A stretch of DNA of 64,000 nucleotides from Sinonovacula constricta (GCA_007844125.1 CM017558.1:31143949-31207948), one strand, 5' to 3'. Positions 1 through 13,540 are shown, numbered from the stretch's first letter. The notes: generated by a model not told the origin, from the sequence alone. Translations and numbers: made by a program.

Positions 1-859
1 AAATTAAACAAAAACAACACCAAATTTGGACTCAAGAGAACTTTTTGCCTTATTATTTTGGAGATTATTTCTGGTGAGCAACTTAAAAGCAGATATTGTC
101 TGTTGGAACTGTTTCATTGTAACTTGTCGTGATTTAGTACACAACACGTGTTATTAACGCCCGTACGGTTACTAGAACTGGTGTCCGAATAAGATGAAAC
201 CTCGGTGCATGAATATATAATTGTATGTGCACCAGACATTTATATAACTGACAAAACATTTACATTTTAATCTATCACAATGTTAGGAGCATAGCTTTGC
301 CTAATATCAACTTGCTGTTGTATGCACAAAACACACGCGATTCTGATTCAGTAGACGTGCATTGTAATGTTGATTTTGCATAGTACAAGGTCTCAGCGTG
401 GATTTTCTGTTAATTTGGTCCTCTTTTTTTCAGCAAATATTGATTTTTATTGCGCTTGTTTGTTCGTTTGCACGTACGTGTGCGGGTTTTGTGTGTTTAT
501 TTTTCAGTTCAGTTCAATTTGGAAAGAAGAATTGAAAATAATTATGTAGATCAACTTAACAAAGCGGATAAACAAAAATATACTGTTGAAACATTATTTA
601 TGTTAGAGATTATTAAAACTGCCACATATTTTGGAGTTCGCATATGTTAAAATGACCGGTGTACAGTCATTGATGATGCAATTTGATTGAAATGGGTGTT
701 TTGATGTACGTTGTGTTTAAGTAATCGGCAAATCAAATGCATAAATTGCTTCGCATCCCATGCAATTTTAGAAGTTCATGTTAAGTTAAATGTTAGAGGC
801 AGGTAGACATAATATGATAGTTTCCATGCAGAAGCCATTGAAGTACATGTCAGTGCTAC

Positions 860-1000
860 CTGTATCACACCGAAGACCTTGACCCATCCATCCAGGAGCA
901 CAGCCCTCCAAACATTCCCCAGAAACCTTGTTTTCGAACGTAAACACAGCACAATGACACGAGATACTGCAGTCAAGACCGCACTTGTAGTCCAGGCAAT
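860..1000 (-). CDS. EGF-like exon T' (copy A)
   Basis: A 141-base exon between a CAG acceptor and a CAG/GTAGCA donor, with phase-1 introns on both sides. It encodes one 8-cysteine EGF-like module of the MEGF or scavenger-receptor-F style (starts DCLDYKCGLDC, ends CAPGWMGQGLRCDTG). The split first codon joins lectin exon 2b' in frame (..IYGG then D C). It is the counterpart of 32343-32483, with GLR in place of GRR near the end. Extracellular by family knowledge. No downstream exon of this copy is visible to the left. Confidence 0.82.
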
Positions 1001-1928
1001 CTGAGAGAAAAAGACGTATAATGAAATATATAAAATATCAGCTGCATAAACTGGATAAGAAATGGTACCTTTCGAGAGAAAGGTCAGTTGTTCATATTCC
1101 AGGGAGACTTTGATGAACGTGTATGGTAAAACCGTGTATCTGATTTAAAGGGATTACATAGTTGGAAACTGTTTCGTATCCGATTTCACCTTAGAAATAC
1201 TGACGCAACGAAAGCATGGACAAATATTAAAGCGGTCCTCGTTTGTAGAATAAAGCGATTTATTCACTATACTCTTCTACACTGTAGACTACGTCAAGAT
1301 TTATACAAAAAAGCAGAATAAGGCATACTCAGGGGTAGATGCCTAAAACATTTTGTGTGAAAATGTGAACATTTGTTATTTTATTTAATTGGATTGTTAT
1401 TTACCATTATGCCTTAAAAATATTAAAACAATAACAGTAGGCTAAATTAGAAGCATTTTGTATAGTAACATTAACGAGTTTCTGTTAAAAAGCATATGTA
1501 TGTTACGAATTCAAATAACTGTGATTTCGCGATAATTACTTATCAATCAAAACATTAGCAAATTTGATTGTGTTTCATATAAAACGTATGTTTTATGACA
1601 TTCTAGCATTGATACGTTATTACTGGGGAAAGTTAACGGTATTTAAACAGTGTTATATGTTTTCCGTCAGGGAGGGTATGATATTTTGGGTATTTCTGTT
1701 TCGTAGAGTGGCCAATTAGCTAATTTAATGATTTACATTTTTTGGTAAATATTCGTTCAAGTGACAAACACACGTTTAAAGGTCTCACCGACGCCCCATA
1801 TAGTTAATTATATGTCTTCTTAAAGCTGATGCGTATTTTCTTTCATATGTTGCATGTCGTTTGGCATGCCCATATGATTGATTGTTTATTAGTGAATAAT
1901 TAAATATAGCTTAAACAATATTCCTTAC
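1001..1928. other. Intron, no feature seen
   Basis: AT-rich intron between exons T' and 2b'. It matches 32484-33374 closely, apart from an 18-base difference near 1116-1140. I see no gene or element in it. Confidence 0.6.
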
Positions 1929-2102
1929 CGCCATAAATGAGAACCTCGCACAAGAAAAAACGTCTGCTGGAGGAAAACCGGAGATACCGAACATCTTCGT
2001 CCAAGGTAAAGAGTACAGTCTTATCTTCGCTGGGCGTGAACTGAACTGGGTATGAAGACCCGTCAACTCCAACCTGTATGGTGTCATTTGACCTAACATT
2101 GT
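1929..2102 (-). CDS. F-type lectin 2, second half (copy A)
   Basis: A 174-base exon (58 codons, phase 1-1) between a TTAACAG acceptor and a GGCG/GTAAGG donor. It encodes the C-terminal half of a fucolectin/F5-8C-like beta-sandwich and ends in the family-typical FLCEVLIYGG. It pairs with exon 2443-2631. The sequence agrees with 33375-33548 at the protein level. Family members bind fucosylated glycans outside the cell; binding here is inference. Confidence 0.82.
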
Positions 2103-2442
2103 CTGTTAACAAGAAAATATTAAAATATATTATACAAATATTTTTAGTGAAGTTTGTTTTAGTTCTTAGTATCATTCAACAGATCAAATAAAGAAACCAT
2201 GAGGCAGTTTCTAAAATGCATTTGTTCTAAGCATACATCGAGTGATGAAATATATGTTTTTCTTTTTTAACAGCGATTGGTTAGGTTTAGAAGGTTATAC
2301 CAACGGTTGAAAAACAACGAAAATGAGATCAAAGTAAAAACTACGAAGGACAGAGTGGCTATACAGAATGCGCTTACGACATGTAAAAACAAAATTGTGT
2401 ATACGTTTATTTCAATAGTTGAACACAAAACGACCGACGTAC

Positions 2443-2631
2443 AAAGTGACATCAGCTGTAGAGCCTGTACACGAAATATGTTTCCCAGGTCAACTGTCCA
2501 AGTGTGAGGTGGGTTTCTTGAATCTGTATCAGCACATAAACCTTTTAGGGCACCATCAACCGCATAGGATGAAACAAAAGGCCAATAGGTACTAGATTGG
2601 CGTGTGTATTTTGAGTAAGCCAGATTTCTAC
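2443..2631 (-). CDS. F-type lectin 2, first half (copy A)
   Basis: A 189-base exon (63 codons, phase 1-1). The acceptor is TTTTTTTCAG; the donor is taken as CTTT/GTACGT because it keeps phase 1 with the next exon. It contains the hallmark run NLAYSKYTRQSS, then AVDG, a cysteine and TWTVDLG, as in F-type lectins. It starts directly after lectin domain 1. The donor is the least certain boundary: an earlier GT at TTTC/GTGTAC is also in phase 1. Confidence 0.78.
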
Positions 2632-3053
2632 CTGAAAAAAATAAAATAATGGATATCAGGGTGATTTTGCTGATAAGTATATAACACCTGGTTGTTAAAG
2701 AATTAAAATACAGAAAAGTTGAAACAGGGAAGTATTCTTACACGAACAAACGATGTATGCATATACTTATCATCAAGTAGTGGAAGGTATCAATGTACAT
2801 TAATATAATATGAGCGGCTCTCCAGAAAAAAAAAAAAAAAAACAAACTTTAAATAGTCACCAAATAATCGATTTTTCGATATTCGTATTTTCCTAAAAAT
2901 CAAAATCTAACCAATCAATACAATTACTTGCAAACATAAGTTCATTTACCTAAAGTAAATATCGTGAACTTTCAAGTAAGGACCGGGTACACAAGGACAA
3001 TAGGTACGGACAAAGGACGGACGAGGGCGGGTGGTACGGGAAGGGACAAAAAG

Positions 3054-3130
3054 GGGGGGAGAGAGAGAGAGAGAGAGAGAGAGAGCTAGAGAGATAGAGA
3101 GAGATGAGAGATAGGAGAGAGGAGAGAGAG

Positions 3131-3164
<34 letters not shown>
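3054..3164. repeat. (GA)n/(TA)n microsatellite
   Basis: An impure GA tract followed by a TA tract, inside the intron between lectin exons 2a' and 1b'. In copy B only a short TA tract is present at about 34490-34506. Just left of it (2975-3050) copy A looks like copy B with most T residues before G lost or changed. Confidence 0.9.
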
Positions 3165-3167
<3 letters not shown>

Positions 3168-3388
3168 AAGCCTTGGTCGAGAGCGCAAGTTGTCAAAAAT
3201 GTTATTGGCTTATTTACAGTGACGCCAATCAAGTATTATGGTGGTTCATTGTTCAATGCCAGCTTAGGATGACTGAGTGTGGTATTCTATCACATTTTAA
3301 CGGCATTTAAAGTTTTTTCTGTTAACATTAACATCGTCTTCGGATAAATGAGTTTGCTCTTTGGTCGACAAACAAAAAGAAAAGCTAC

Positions 3389-3606
3389 CTCCGAACATCC
3401 TGACGTCACACAGTACAAGTCGAGTCATATTGGAAGCCAGCTGAATCCGAACCTGGTTGCCCCTAATTGGCCGTACACAGGTAATCGAAATGGTCGTCGT
3501 CAGGGGAGACATTTCGTCGTGCTCGTAACATGTCTCCTGCAGTTGGAATCCTTTACTGTCGTTGTTGGTGTTATTCTCAACGTACACTTTAAACTTAAAA
3601 AATATC
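3389..3606 (-). pseudogene. F-type lectin 1, second half (copy A), frameshifted
   Basis: This is the counterpart of the intact 222-base exon 34735-34956, but 218 bases long. An in-frame 3-base loss near 3557-3566 removes one residue. A single missing T in the run at about 3593-3597 shifts the frame just after the acceptor. The rest is intact (ETCYEHDEMS, ITCVRP, LVLCDVRMFGG). The splice sites are kept: TTACAG acceptor and GGAG/GTAGCT donor. Either a real lesion or a homopolymer consensus error. Confidence 0.75.
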
Positions 3607-3992
3607 CTGTAACAAGTCAGAATAGCAAGTATGTTGACGATTCCTTATACTATTTACAAACACTGTCTACAAAGGCGTTCTCTTAAAGAGTGTACCGTAG
3701 TCAATGCTTTGATGTTTCAGTATATCATGTGTTATGGCCTACTTGCATTTTATCAAAGAAATTGACGTTTTCCCAGATGTATGGTTAGTTTGAAGTGACT
3801 CGATAATACATTTGACTGAATAAATAGCTAGCTTCAAAGGAAGTAGAGTAATAAATTCTGACCTCGAGATATTGATGATGATAGACAATCTGTATCACTG
3901 TCTTATTTTGTCTTCAAGGATACTGGCGTGCTTGCATTTTGGTTGAAGTGCGTCAGATAATCATAGGTGTTAAAAACTATAGTACATCGTAC

Positions 3993-4173
3993 CTTTTTGT
4001 GCATCTTCTGTGACGATAATTAACCCACGAATCATCTCAGCTTGTCTAAACCAAGCCCGCATAAAGGACCACCCCTTCTCCTTGAACTACTGCACGTGTC
4101 CATCCTTCCATCGACCGCTTATAGGCGTCAGTACTTTCCGACTGACTTGCTTTCTTTCTCCTTAAGATATCCC
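3993..4173 (-). pseudogene. F-type lectin 1, first half (copy A), frameshifted
   Basis: Counterpart of exon 35336-35521 (186 bases), here 181 bases. One T is missing in the run at about 4119-4122 and four bases are missing near 4061-4064, so the frame is lost after SESTDAYK. The acceptor (TTATAG) and donor (AAAG/GTACGA) are unchanged. Beyond these two indels the exon is almost identical to copy B, so the breaks are recent or are assembly errors. Confidence 0.75.
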
Positions 4174-5788
4174 CTATAAAATAATTGTCCGATTTGCTTC
4201 TCCACTCCACCATTTTAGAGACACCAAAAAGTACTGTCCAACTTGTAAATTGAATTGAACCTATGAGCTTTGTCTGACTTAAAATAAAATGATACATGTC
4301 CAAAACTATTATTAACCAGCTTAACCACAAGGCAAAGTCAGCTGGTTAAACAACTGTTTTTGCTAAATCACGATGCATCTATACGACCTGTCAATCAAAT
4401 ATACATATTTTAGTCAATCAGGTAACAGCTATGTATTAAACTATCGCGCAAGTTCGTCAGCCGATAGTTATGTCTTACAAAGAAGCATTACGTTTGCGTA
4501 GCAAATTGCATTAAGAATTGTCTACTTGATGATTGGACTAACAAAGGTATTACAAAACGTGTAAATAAAGAAATACAATATGCAAATTGATCAACAAATA
4601 ATCGTAGTATCATCCTAATTTTATTTTTGTTGCAATGACTTAGATATGAAGTAACCTGTTACAGGTCCATAAGTCACGTGTTTAAGCAGTACATGTTGGA
4701 TGCATTAACACAACTGTCGGTACTTTAAAAGTAAATGCAAAACTACGTATGATCATAAGCCCGATACTATCTTTGTGATACAAACATTTATTATAAATTA
4801 ATATTAATTAACTTATATTATAAGTAAAAACAATATAAAATGTACGTTTAAGGATGTAAAACGTTATTCTTAACAGTTTCCTGAATTAGAGTGAAGTCAC
4901 AAATATTTCGAAATAATTCAGTGCTTTGCAGTTGCAGTTAAAACATAGAAAAAAAAATGAGTGTAAACATTTTTAAAAGAAAAATGACATATGTGCACAT
5001 ATCTTTTCCATGGCTATAAATTGGTTTATTAAGTTTTGCATATTATGCAAATATTTTGCATATATTGCATATATAATTAACAATATTTAATTATAATGCA
5101 ACGTTTTATCAAATTACTTTGGACGTTGATTTTTATGTTTTTAGCTATACCATTTTCAAAATAGCTATATTTACAAATTAACTTAATCATCTAATTATAA
5201 TATAATATCATATATTGTTGAGCTATGTCTTACTAAAACTACAATAAATTACACTATAGTCACTGTTTAAAATGATGTTAATGGTGAGGACGACGTATTT
5301 AATAGCATAGAGCTCCAGTATAAACAAATAAAATCAACTGCAACAGTGTCAGGCACTTTGAGGTAGATTTATAACAAAAAATAATGTCATGAAGCGTATT
5401 CCTCTTGAAAGCTTGTCAACATCTAAACACGTTAAACGCAATGTTTATATCCTACTAAACACGACCTTGCTGCAATGCATTAACTATAAATATATTGTAT
5501 ATGATGTCATTGTCTGAATCAAGAAACTGAAATGTGTTCAAATCATATGTACACGAAGAGCAGATTACTAACTAGTTAAGAAACCAGCCCGGTTTTAATA
5601 ATCTATAACAACTCAAAATTACCAAGCTAATATCGATTGTATGTATATACCGTTTCTTTAAATGTCATGAAATATTGCCTATATACAGTTTTGAAGTGTG
5701 TGCGTTCCATTGTTATTATGACATTTTGAGCTAGTTAAATATCTTTATTTAGTTCTTTCAAGAACATATTGTAACTGGCAAAACTTAC
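4174..5788. other. Intron, no feature seen
   Basis: A long AT-rich intron between lectin 1a' and EGF-S'. It is nearly the same as 35522-37141. Apart from TA/AT-rich stretches near 4790-5220 I see no element or exon. Confidence 0.6.
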
Positions 5789-5947
5789 GGTATTGACAGC
5801 CTGGTCCCATCCATTTATTTGCGCATCCTGACACACAACTTCCTGTACTATAGTCGCATTGCTCGCTATCGATTTTACAATGGCAGAGGTACTTGCAGTC
5901 TGGCCCATACACGGTATGTCCTAATGAGTCATTAGTACACGGTTGCC
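5789..5947 (-). CDS. EGF-like exon S' (copy A)
   Basis: A 159-base exon (53 codons, phase 1-1) with a CCCCAG acceptor and a CAATACC/GTAAGT donor. It encodes an 8-cysteine EGF-like module (starts GQPCTNDSLGHTVYG, ends CANKWMGPGCQY). Its last base joins exon 1a' to give R-D-I-L. The first codon is also in phase with P1 (6956-7096) across the gap. Counterpart of 37142-37300, with D in place of G in YGPDC. Confidence 0.82.
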
Positions 5948-6699
5948 CTGGGGACATAATTAAATAAATAATAATGTGAATTATCAACGTTGAACTTAAA
6001 AGCTGGCATGGCAATGTATAGGGGTAACTGTATTGTATGAACATAGACATCTATCTGATTAAACATCGTTTTTTTGTCATTAGTTTATATATCGACTTAA
6101 TAACATATTATTTGTCTTTTATACTTTTTACGAATCCATATTTTAATGTGCGCATCAATTATGAAGAAAAAGCAATGCATAGTCATTTGTATCTCTGTCA
6201 TATACCGGTTTCTCGGAGAATATTTTATTTTGCATAAAAAAGGTAAACTTTAATGAATTGATTGTCTTATGTTTTCCTTCTTTTAATTGAGGTAGATCAA
6301 GGAAGACATCCTTAATTAAAATTAAATCACTTCCTTAGCAACCAAGTATAAAGTTCGCCTGGCATGTATGGTATATGGTTGATAGATTATTTATAGATAA
6401 CTTAAACATATTCGGATGTTATAACTGAGACAAGGAAAGACTTTGCACTATGAATGGCAGGGCCAATATTTCGACCCTACCATTAACGACAGGACCATAG
6501 TCCTTAGTCAAGACGATCAACTTTAAATTATGCAATGAGTTATACATGTGTATGGGTATGGTTATGTCCAGGAAGTAGACATTGAAAAGAAGCTAATATA
6601 AGTTAAAAACAACATTACTTGTTACTCCACCGCGAACAAAAAAGTTTTTTAACACAAAATTTCGACCACTCAACACAGTGCCCATATCCGCTCGAAAAG

Positions 6700-6799
6700 N
6701 NNNNNNNNNNNNNNNNNNNNNNNNNNNNNNNNNNNNNNNNNNNNNNNNNNNNNNNNNNNNNNNNNNNNNNNNNNNNNNNNNNNNNNNNNNNNNNNNNNN
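6700..6799. other. Assembly gap, 100 N
   Basis: Exactly 100 N, the usual placeholder for a scaffold join of unknown size. The left flank ends inside copy A at the point matching 38065. The right flank starts at the same sequence as 9837, inside an EGF repeat unit. Confidence 0.99.
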
Positions 6800-6955
6800 G
6801 CAGAATTATAATCTCGTTGAACATAAGCAATTGTCGTCCGTAATTGAATCGCTGTATGATTAGTGAAAACTTTGATTAAAATCTAGGATTTGAAACTCAC
6901 ATCAACATATTTTGTGAGGCTCTCTTTAATAACTAGATAATATGTAAATAAATAC

Positions 6956-7096
6956 CCGTGTTACACCTAGAGCCCATCCAGCCAGCAGCACATCCCAGAG
7001 GACAATAACCAGTCACCTTGTCACAGACACCGTTTTCCACACAATTATTGCTACAATGTTCAGAACAGTTCTCGCCAAATGTTTCAACAGGGCACT
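6956..7096 (-). CDS. EGF-like exon P1
   Basis: A 141-base exon (47 codons, phase 1-1) with a TTTCACAG acceptor and an ACGG/GTATTT donor. It encodes one 8-cysteine EGF-like module (CPVETFGENCSEHCSNNC.. and CAAGWMGSRCNTG). It is identical in protein to P2 at 9994-10134. Its next exon in phase would be S' beyond the gap, if the scaffold join is right. Confidence 0.85.
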
Positions 7097-7872
7097 CTGT
7101 GAAATATAAGTTTAAAACCTTTTCTTTTGTCACACAGATTGACAAAACTATTTCTTTTATAATTGTGCTTTAGGATAAAGACACTATTAGTTCTTATGAA
7201 ATGTCTGTCTACTGTAATAATTATAGACAGAAATGCTTTCATGTTTAATTACTTTTAAAACTTTCAATGGACAGTATAAGCAGCTCTTAAAAAATGTGTT
7301 CCTTTTTTTATGTCTAACTTCATGCCATTTATATTTATGAGTTCGTAGTTGTCTTTCATTGCTCACCTTTCCTTTTGGAGATAATAGGATAAAGTTGTTG
7401 ATTTTATACAGAAAATCTCACATTCACCAGCTAGATCTTTGCAAGTTGGAAGATATTTAAATACCATATGAGAATTGCCAAATGTAATTACAACTAGCAT
7501 TAAACACAGAAAAACACAAAACAAAAAAGGCAAGTTCAATGTAAAAGTAAAATGTTAAATAACACTGAGTTAGTTTATTACACAAATAGAAAAGTAAAGC
7601 ATACGCTCAGTTCGTCCGCAAAAGGACGAACTATAAGAAGGTTTATTATGTTCTTGTTCAATGTTTGATGAACTAGTCTTCATACTGAACTGATGCGGTA
7701 CACTCTAATGCAGGGTCTCAAAATTCCGAATATTTGGAAACAGATATAGAGAAATGTATTAACAGGTTGCCCTGAGTCAGTTGTGGAAAAGTATTAATCC
7801 ATTGAATTTTGCCAAACGTAGCCACAAACAAAGTTGTAATAATGAGAGAACAGCTATCTAAAGTTATCGTAC
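7097..7872. other. Intron, no feature seen
   Basis: Intron between Q1 and P1. Its right part (about 7560-7870) recurs in units 2, 3 and 4; its left part (about 7100-7550) recurs only in unit 2. No element or coding signal is seen. Confidence 0.6.
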
Positions 7873-8012
7873 CTGCATCACATTTATCCCCATCCATCCA
7901 GCAGCACATCCCCGTGGACAGCGTCCTTCTATCTTGTCACAGACATCATTGTCTACACAGTGACTGCTACATCTTTCTTGACACCCAGAGCCATAATACC
8001 CAATGCTACACT
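7873..8012 (-). pseudogene. EGF-like exon Q1, one-base frameshift
   Basis: Copy of the 141-base Q exon (CSIGYYGSGCQERC.., CAAGWMGDKCDAG) but 140 bases long: the C run at about 7887-7890 has four Cs where Q2, Q3 and Q4 have five. This breaks the frame within WMGDK. The acceptor (TTACAG) and donor (GCAG/GTACGA) are intact. A homopolymer consensus error is as likely as a true mutation. Confidence 0.8.
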
Positions 8013-8178
8013 CTGTAATTGGTCAGTTTTAGTAATTCATAACTACATGATAGTTATATGTTATTGACACTATTAAAATACATTTGTACATGTCAATATA
8101 GTTAGGAATTGCGATACTAATTGTCGATACAACGGTTGGACCATTCGATACATACATGTTAAGTGTAGGATCACAAGT

Positions 8179-9563
<1,385 letters not shown>

Positions 9564-9704
9564 GTTCGACACATTTCTCGCCTTGCCATCCCGATTCACA
9601 GTCGTTTTCACATCGGCCGTCAGATGGGTAACATACACGAGAGGGGGAACAGTGTTCGCTACACACTTGAGAACAGTTGGGTCCATACAATCCTAATACA
9701 CACC
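9564..9704 (-). CDS. EGF-like exon R1
   Basis: A 141-base exon (phase 1-1) with an ACAATAG acceptor and a CGAAC/GTAAGA donor. It encodes an 8-cysteine EGF-like module (GCVLGLYGPNCSQVCSEHC.., CESGWQGEKCVE). Paralogues are at 12579 and 14402. In phase it follows P2 and precedes Q1. Confidence 0.85.
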
Positions 9705-9993
9705 CTATTGTATATGCAGATAAAAGAAAAGAAAATCTTCAATTAATGAGTTTGCACTTGTTATGTCCTTTCTGATAGATAATATTAACAAAATAAGCTT
9801 AATAAAATGTGATTTATTTATTATAAATTGGATTTTGCAGAATTATAATCTCGTTGAACATAAGCAATTGTCGTCCGTAATTGAATCGCTGTATGATTAG
9901 TGAAAACTTTGATTAAAATCTAGGATTTGAACTCACATCAACATATTTTGTGAGGCTCTCTTTTAATAACTAGATAAATATGTAAATAAATAC

Positions 9994-10134
9994 CCGTGTT
10001 ACACCTAGAGCCCATCCAGCCAGCAGCACATCCCAGAGGACAATAACCAGTCACCTTGTCACAGACACCGTTTTCCACACAATTATTGCTACAATGTTCA
10101 GAACAGTTCTCGCCAAATGTTTCAACAGGGCACT
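9994..10134 (-). CDS. EGF-like exon P2
   Basis: Same as P1: 47 codons, phase 1-1, 8 cysteines (CPVETFGENC.., CNTG), TTTCACAG acceptor and ACGG/GTATTT donor. In transcript order it lies between Q2 and R1. Confidence 0.85.
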
Positions 10135-10911
10135 CTGTGAAATATAAGTTTAAAACCTTTTCTTTTGTCACACAGATTGACAAAACTATTCTTTTATAAT
10201 TGTGCTTTAGGATAAAGACACTATTAGTTCTTATGAAATGTCTGTCTACTGTAATAATTATAGACAGAAATGCTTTCATGTTTAATTACTTTTAAAACTT
10301 TCAATGGACAGTATAAGCAGCTCTTAAAAAATGTGTTCCTTTTTTTATGTCTAACTTCATGCCATTTATATTTATGAGTTCGTAGTTGTCTTTCATTGCT
10401 CACCTTTCCTTTTGGAGATAATAGGATAAAGTTGTTGATTTTATACAGAAAATCTCACATTCACCAGCTAGATCTTTGCAAGTTGGAAGATATTTAAATA
10501 CCATATGAGAATTGCCAAATGTATTACAACTAGCATTAAACACAGAAAAACACAAAACAAAAAAGGCAAGTTCAATGTAAAAGTAAAAATGTTAAATAAC
10601 ACTGAGTTAGTTTATTACACAAATAGAAAAAGTAAAAGCATACGCTCAGTTCGTCCGCAAAAGGACGAACTATAAGAAGGTTTATTATGTTCTTGTTCAA
10701 TGTTTGATGAACTAGTCTTCATACTGAACTGATGCGGTACACTCTAATGCAGGGTCTCAAAATTCCGAATATTTGGAAACAGATATAGAGAAATGTATTA
10801 ACAGGTTGCCCTGAGTCAGTTGTGGAAAAGTATTAATCCATTGAATTTTGCCAAACGTAGCCACAAACAAAGTTGTAATAATGAGAGAACAGCTATCTAA
10901 AGTTATCGTAC

Positions 10912-11052
10912 CTGCATCACATTTATCCCCCATCCATCCAGCAGCACATCCCCGTGGACAGCGTCCTTCTATCTTGTCACAGACATCATTGTCTACACAG
11001 TGACTGCTACATCTTTCTTGACACCCAGAGCCATAATACGCAATGCTACACT
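10912..11052 (-). CDS. EGF-like exon Q2
   Basis: The 141-base Q exon with the full five-C run, hence open (CSIAYYGSGC.. by one substitution near 11040; CAAGWMGDKCDAG). Donor GCAG/GTACGA, acceptor TTACAG, phase 1-1, 8 cysteines. Confidence 0.85.
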
Positions 11053-11218
11053 CTGTAATTGGTCAGTTTTAGTAATTCATAACTACATGATAGTTATATG
11101 TTATTGACACTATTAAAATACATTTGTACATGTCAATATAGTTAGGAATTGCGATACTAATTGTCGATACAACGGTTGGACCATTCGATACATACATGTT
11201 AAGTGTAGGATCACAAGT

Positions 11219-11357
<139 letters not shown>

Positions 11358-12578
11358 CATATTGAAACATATGATATGACATATTTAACTTATTCACTTA
11401 GAAAATATAATGTAACTTATGAATTTTATTACAAGGGCCGTAGGAATCACGAATTGACTGAAAACTCAAACATATTGTTAATCCACCTTCGGAACACCCG
11501 TTACTATAGCACTTAGGCAAACACAGCGATTGCGATTGATAGTATGTTTAACATCCGGTAATGTGTAAACAAAACGGCCATAATAGTTCACGATTGCGAT
11601 AAAATATGAAAGAAAAACTGATAAAAACTGATACTGTATACCGGTATTTGTACCGATACGAGAACGGGAACTCAGCCCTAATGCATTGGGCGATCAATCG
11701 TCTTAAAACAACTATATAATCAATTATAACAAAAACCTACAAGGGCCCATGGACGACCCTCAAGGCCAATTATAAATATATATTAGAAAATATAACAAAG
11801 AGCTGTCGTAACTAACAGTCATGTTTAATTTTCGATCCATCCTGCTCGCACCCATTAGGATAATCTTTGACTTGAGTATATATATTAAAGAGAAAAAGTA
11901 TCCAAACCTAATAACATTGTCTCCTTACATGATACAATTCTAAATTCCTTTCTAAATTAAAAATAAGCCACAATGAAGTTCGAAGACAGTATTATTTATG
12001 CAAAATTACCCACTTGTCAATAGCACAATGGTTTCACAAGTACGTATACCCAATATGCACCAGTATAAGGCAGCTCTTTCTACTGGCGTTATACATATTG
12101 TTCTTCTCAAAAGCTGTTCCACAAGCAAGCCACCACTTAAAAGTTAACGTCTCAAACTGTGAAATTCCTTAGTAAGAGTAAGTTCTCCTGTCTTACCTAG
12201 GTAACACATATTGTCTTTCAATCCAAATTAACGAGTGTACCTTACCAATGACCAAAGCAAACATAAAGAAAGAAAAGAAAGTGGTTATAATTGATTGCTT
12301 TTTTTACAAATACATTCCACCAGTTAAAACTTACAAATATACGACACTATATGCTTGAATTATAACCACATCTGAATTCACAAGAATACAGTCGCCAATC
12401 CGTCGATTTTTTCATGTGTACCGCTTTTCCGTCTAGTCACAACCACAACTAACAAGAAGGGTAATTGTATCGCAATAAAGTTACCGTTGCTGCACGAGTT
12501 GTTAATAAATCAAACATTGAAACCGCTCGACATTTCTGAATGAAAAATTATGCTAGAGCAAATCAAGAATTGTCTTAC
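11358..12578. other. Intron, no feature seen
   Basis: Unit-2 intron between R2 and Q2, almost the same as 8343-9563. No coding signal is seen. Confidence 0.6.
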
Positions 12579-12719
12579 GTTCGACACATTTCTCGCCTTG
12601 CCATCCCGATCCACAGCCGTTTTCACAACGACCGTCAGATGGGTAACATACACGAGAGGGGGAACAGTGTTCGCTACACACTTGAGAACAGTTGGGTCCA
12701 TACAATCCTACTACACACC
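12579..12719 (-). CDS. EGF-like exon R2
   Basis: Copy of R1 (47 codons, phase 1-1) with an ACAACAG acceptor and a CGAAC/GTAAGA donor. Near the C-terminal end it reads CENGCGSGWQGEKC, where R1 has CENDCESGWQGEKC. Eight cysteines are kept. Confidence 0.85.
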
Positions 12720-13167
12720 CTGTTGTATATGCAGATAAAAGAAAAGAAAATATTCAATTAATGAGATTACACATGTCATGTCCTTTCTGATAGATAATAT
12801 TTAAATAATAAGCTTAATAAAATGTGATTTATTTATTATAAATAAGATTTTACAGAATACTAATCTCGTTGAGTTAGTATATTACACAAATAGAAAAAGT
12901 AAAAGCATAGGCTTAATTCGTGCGCAAAAGGACGAACTATAAGAAGGTTTATTATGGTCTTGATGAACTAGTCTTCATACTGAACTGATGAGGATCACTC
13001 TAATGCACGGTCTCAAAATTTCGAACATTTAGAAACCGATATAGAGAAATGTATTAACAGGTTGCGCTGAGTCTGTTGTGGAAAAGTATTTATCCATTGA
13101 ATTTTGCCTAACTTGGCCACAAAATAAGTTGTAATGATAACACAACAGCTATCTAAAGTTATCTTGC

Positions 13168-13308
13168 CTGCATCACATTTATCCCCCATCCATCCAGCAG
13201 CACATCCCCGTGGACAGCGTCCTTCTATCTTGTCACAGACATCATTGTCTACACAGTGACTGCTACATCTTTCTTGACACCCAGAGCCATAATACCCAAT
13301 GCTACACT
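13168..13308 (-). CDS. EGF-like exon Q3 with GC donor
   Basis: The 141-base Q exon, open, 8 cysteines, phase 1-1. The donor reads GCAG/GCAAGA where its paralogues have GTACGA or GTAAGA, so this intron would be of the rare GC-AG class. The remaining donor bases (GCAAG) fit that class well. Otherwise the protein is as Q2, with CSIGYYGSGC. Confidence 0.82.
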
Positions 13309-13473
13309 CTGTAATTGGTCAGTTGTAGTAATTCATAACTACATGATAGTTATATGTTATTGACATTATTAAAATACATTTGTATATGTCAATATAGTTA
13401 GAAATTGCGATACTAATTTTCGATACAACGGTCGGACCATTCGATACATACATGTTAAGTGTAGGATCACTAT

Positions 13474-13540
13474 TCTCTCTCTCTTTATCTCTCTCTCTCC
13501 CTTTTCATCTCCCTCTCTCTCTCACTCCTCACTCTCTCTT

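Larger units (their letters stand above)
1..6699. repeat. Large duplicated block, copy A
   Basis: Nearly the whole stretch aligns by eye, in the same orientation, with 31121-38065, introns included. It starts before the window and is cut by the N gap at 6700. Copy A carries exons EGF-T', lectin 2b', 2a', 1b', 1a' and EGF-S' on the minus strand. It differs from copy B by scattered substitutions, a GA/TA microsatellite at about 3054-3164, the absence of about 355 bases found at 31396-31752, and several small indels, some in exons. This could be a real segmental duplication or a retained second haplotype. Confidence 0.9.

Noticed and set aside
2277..2507. Basic plus-strand frame, repeated at 33723-33953
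   Set aside because: Antisense shadow of lectin exon 2a and its flank.
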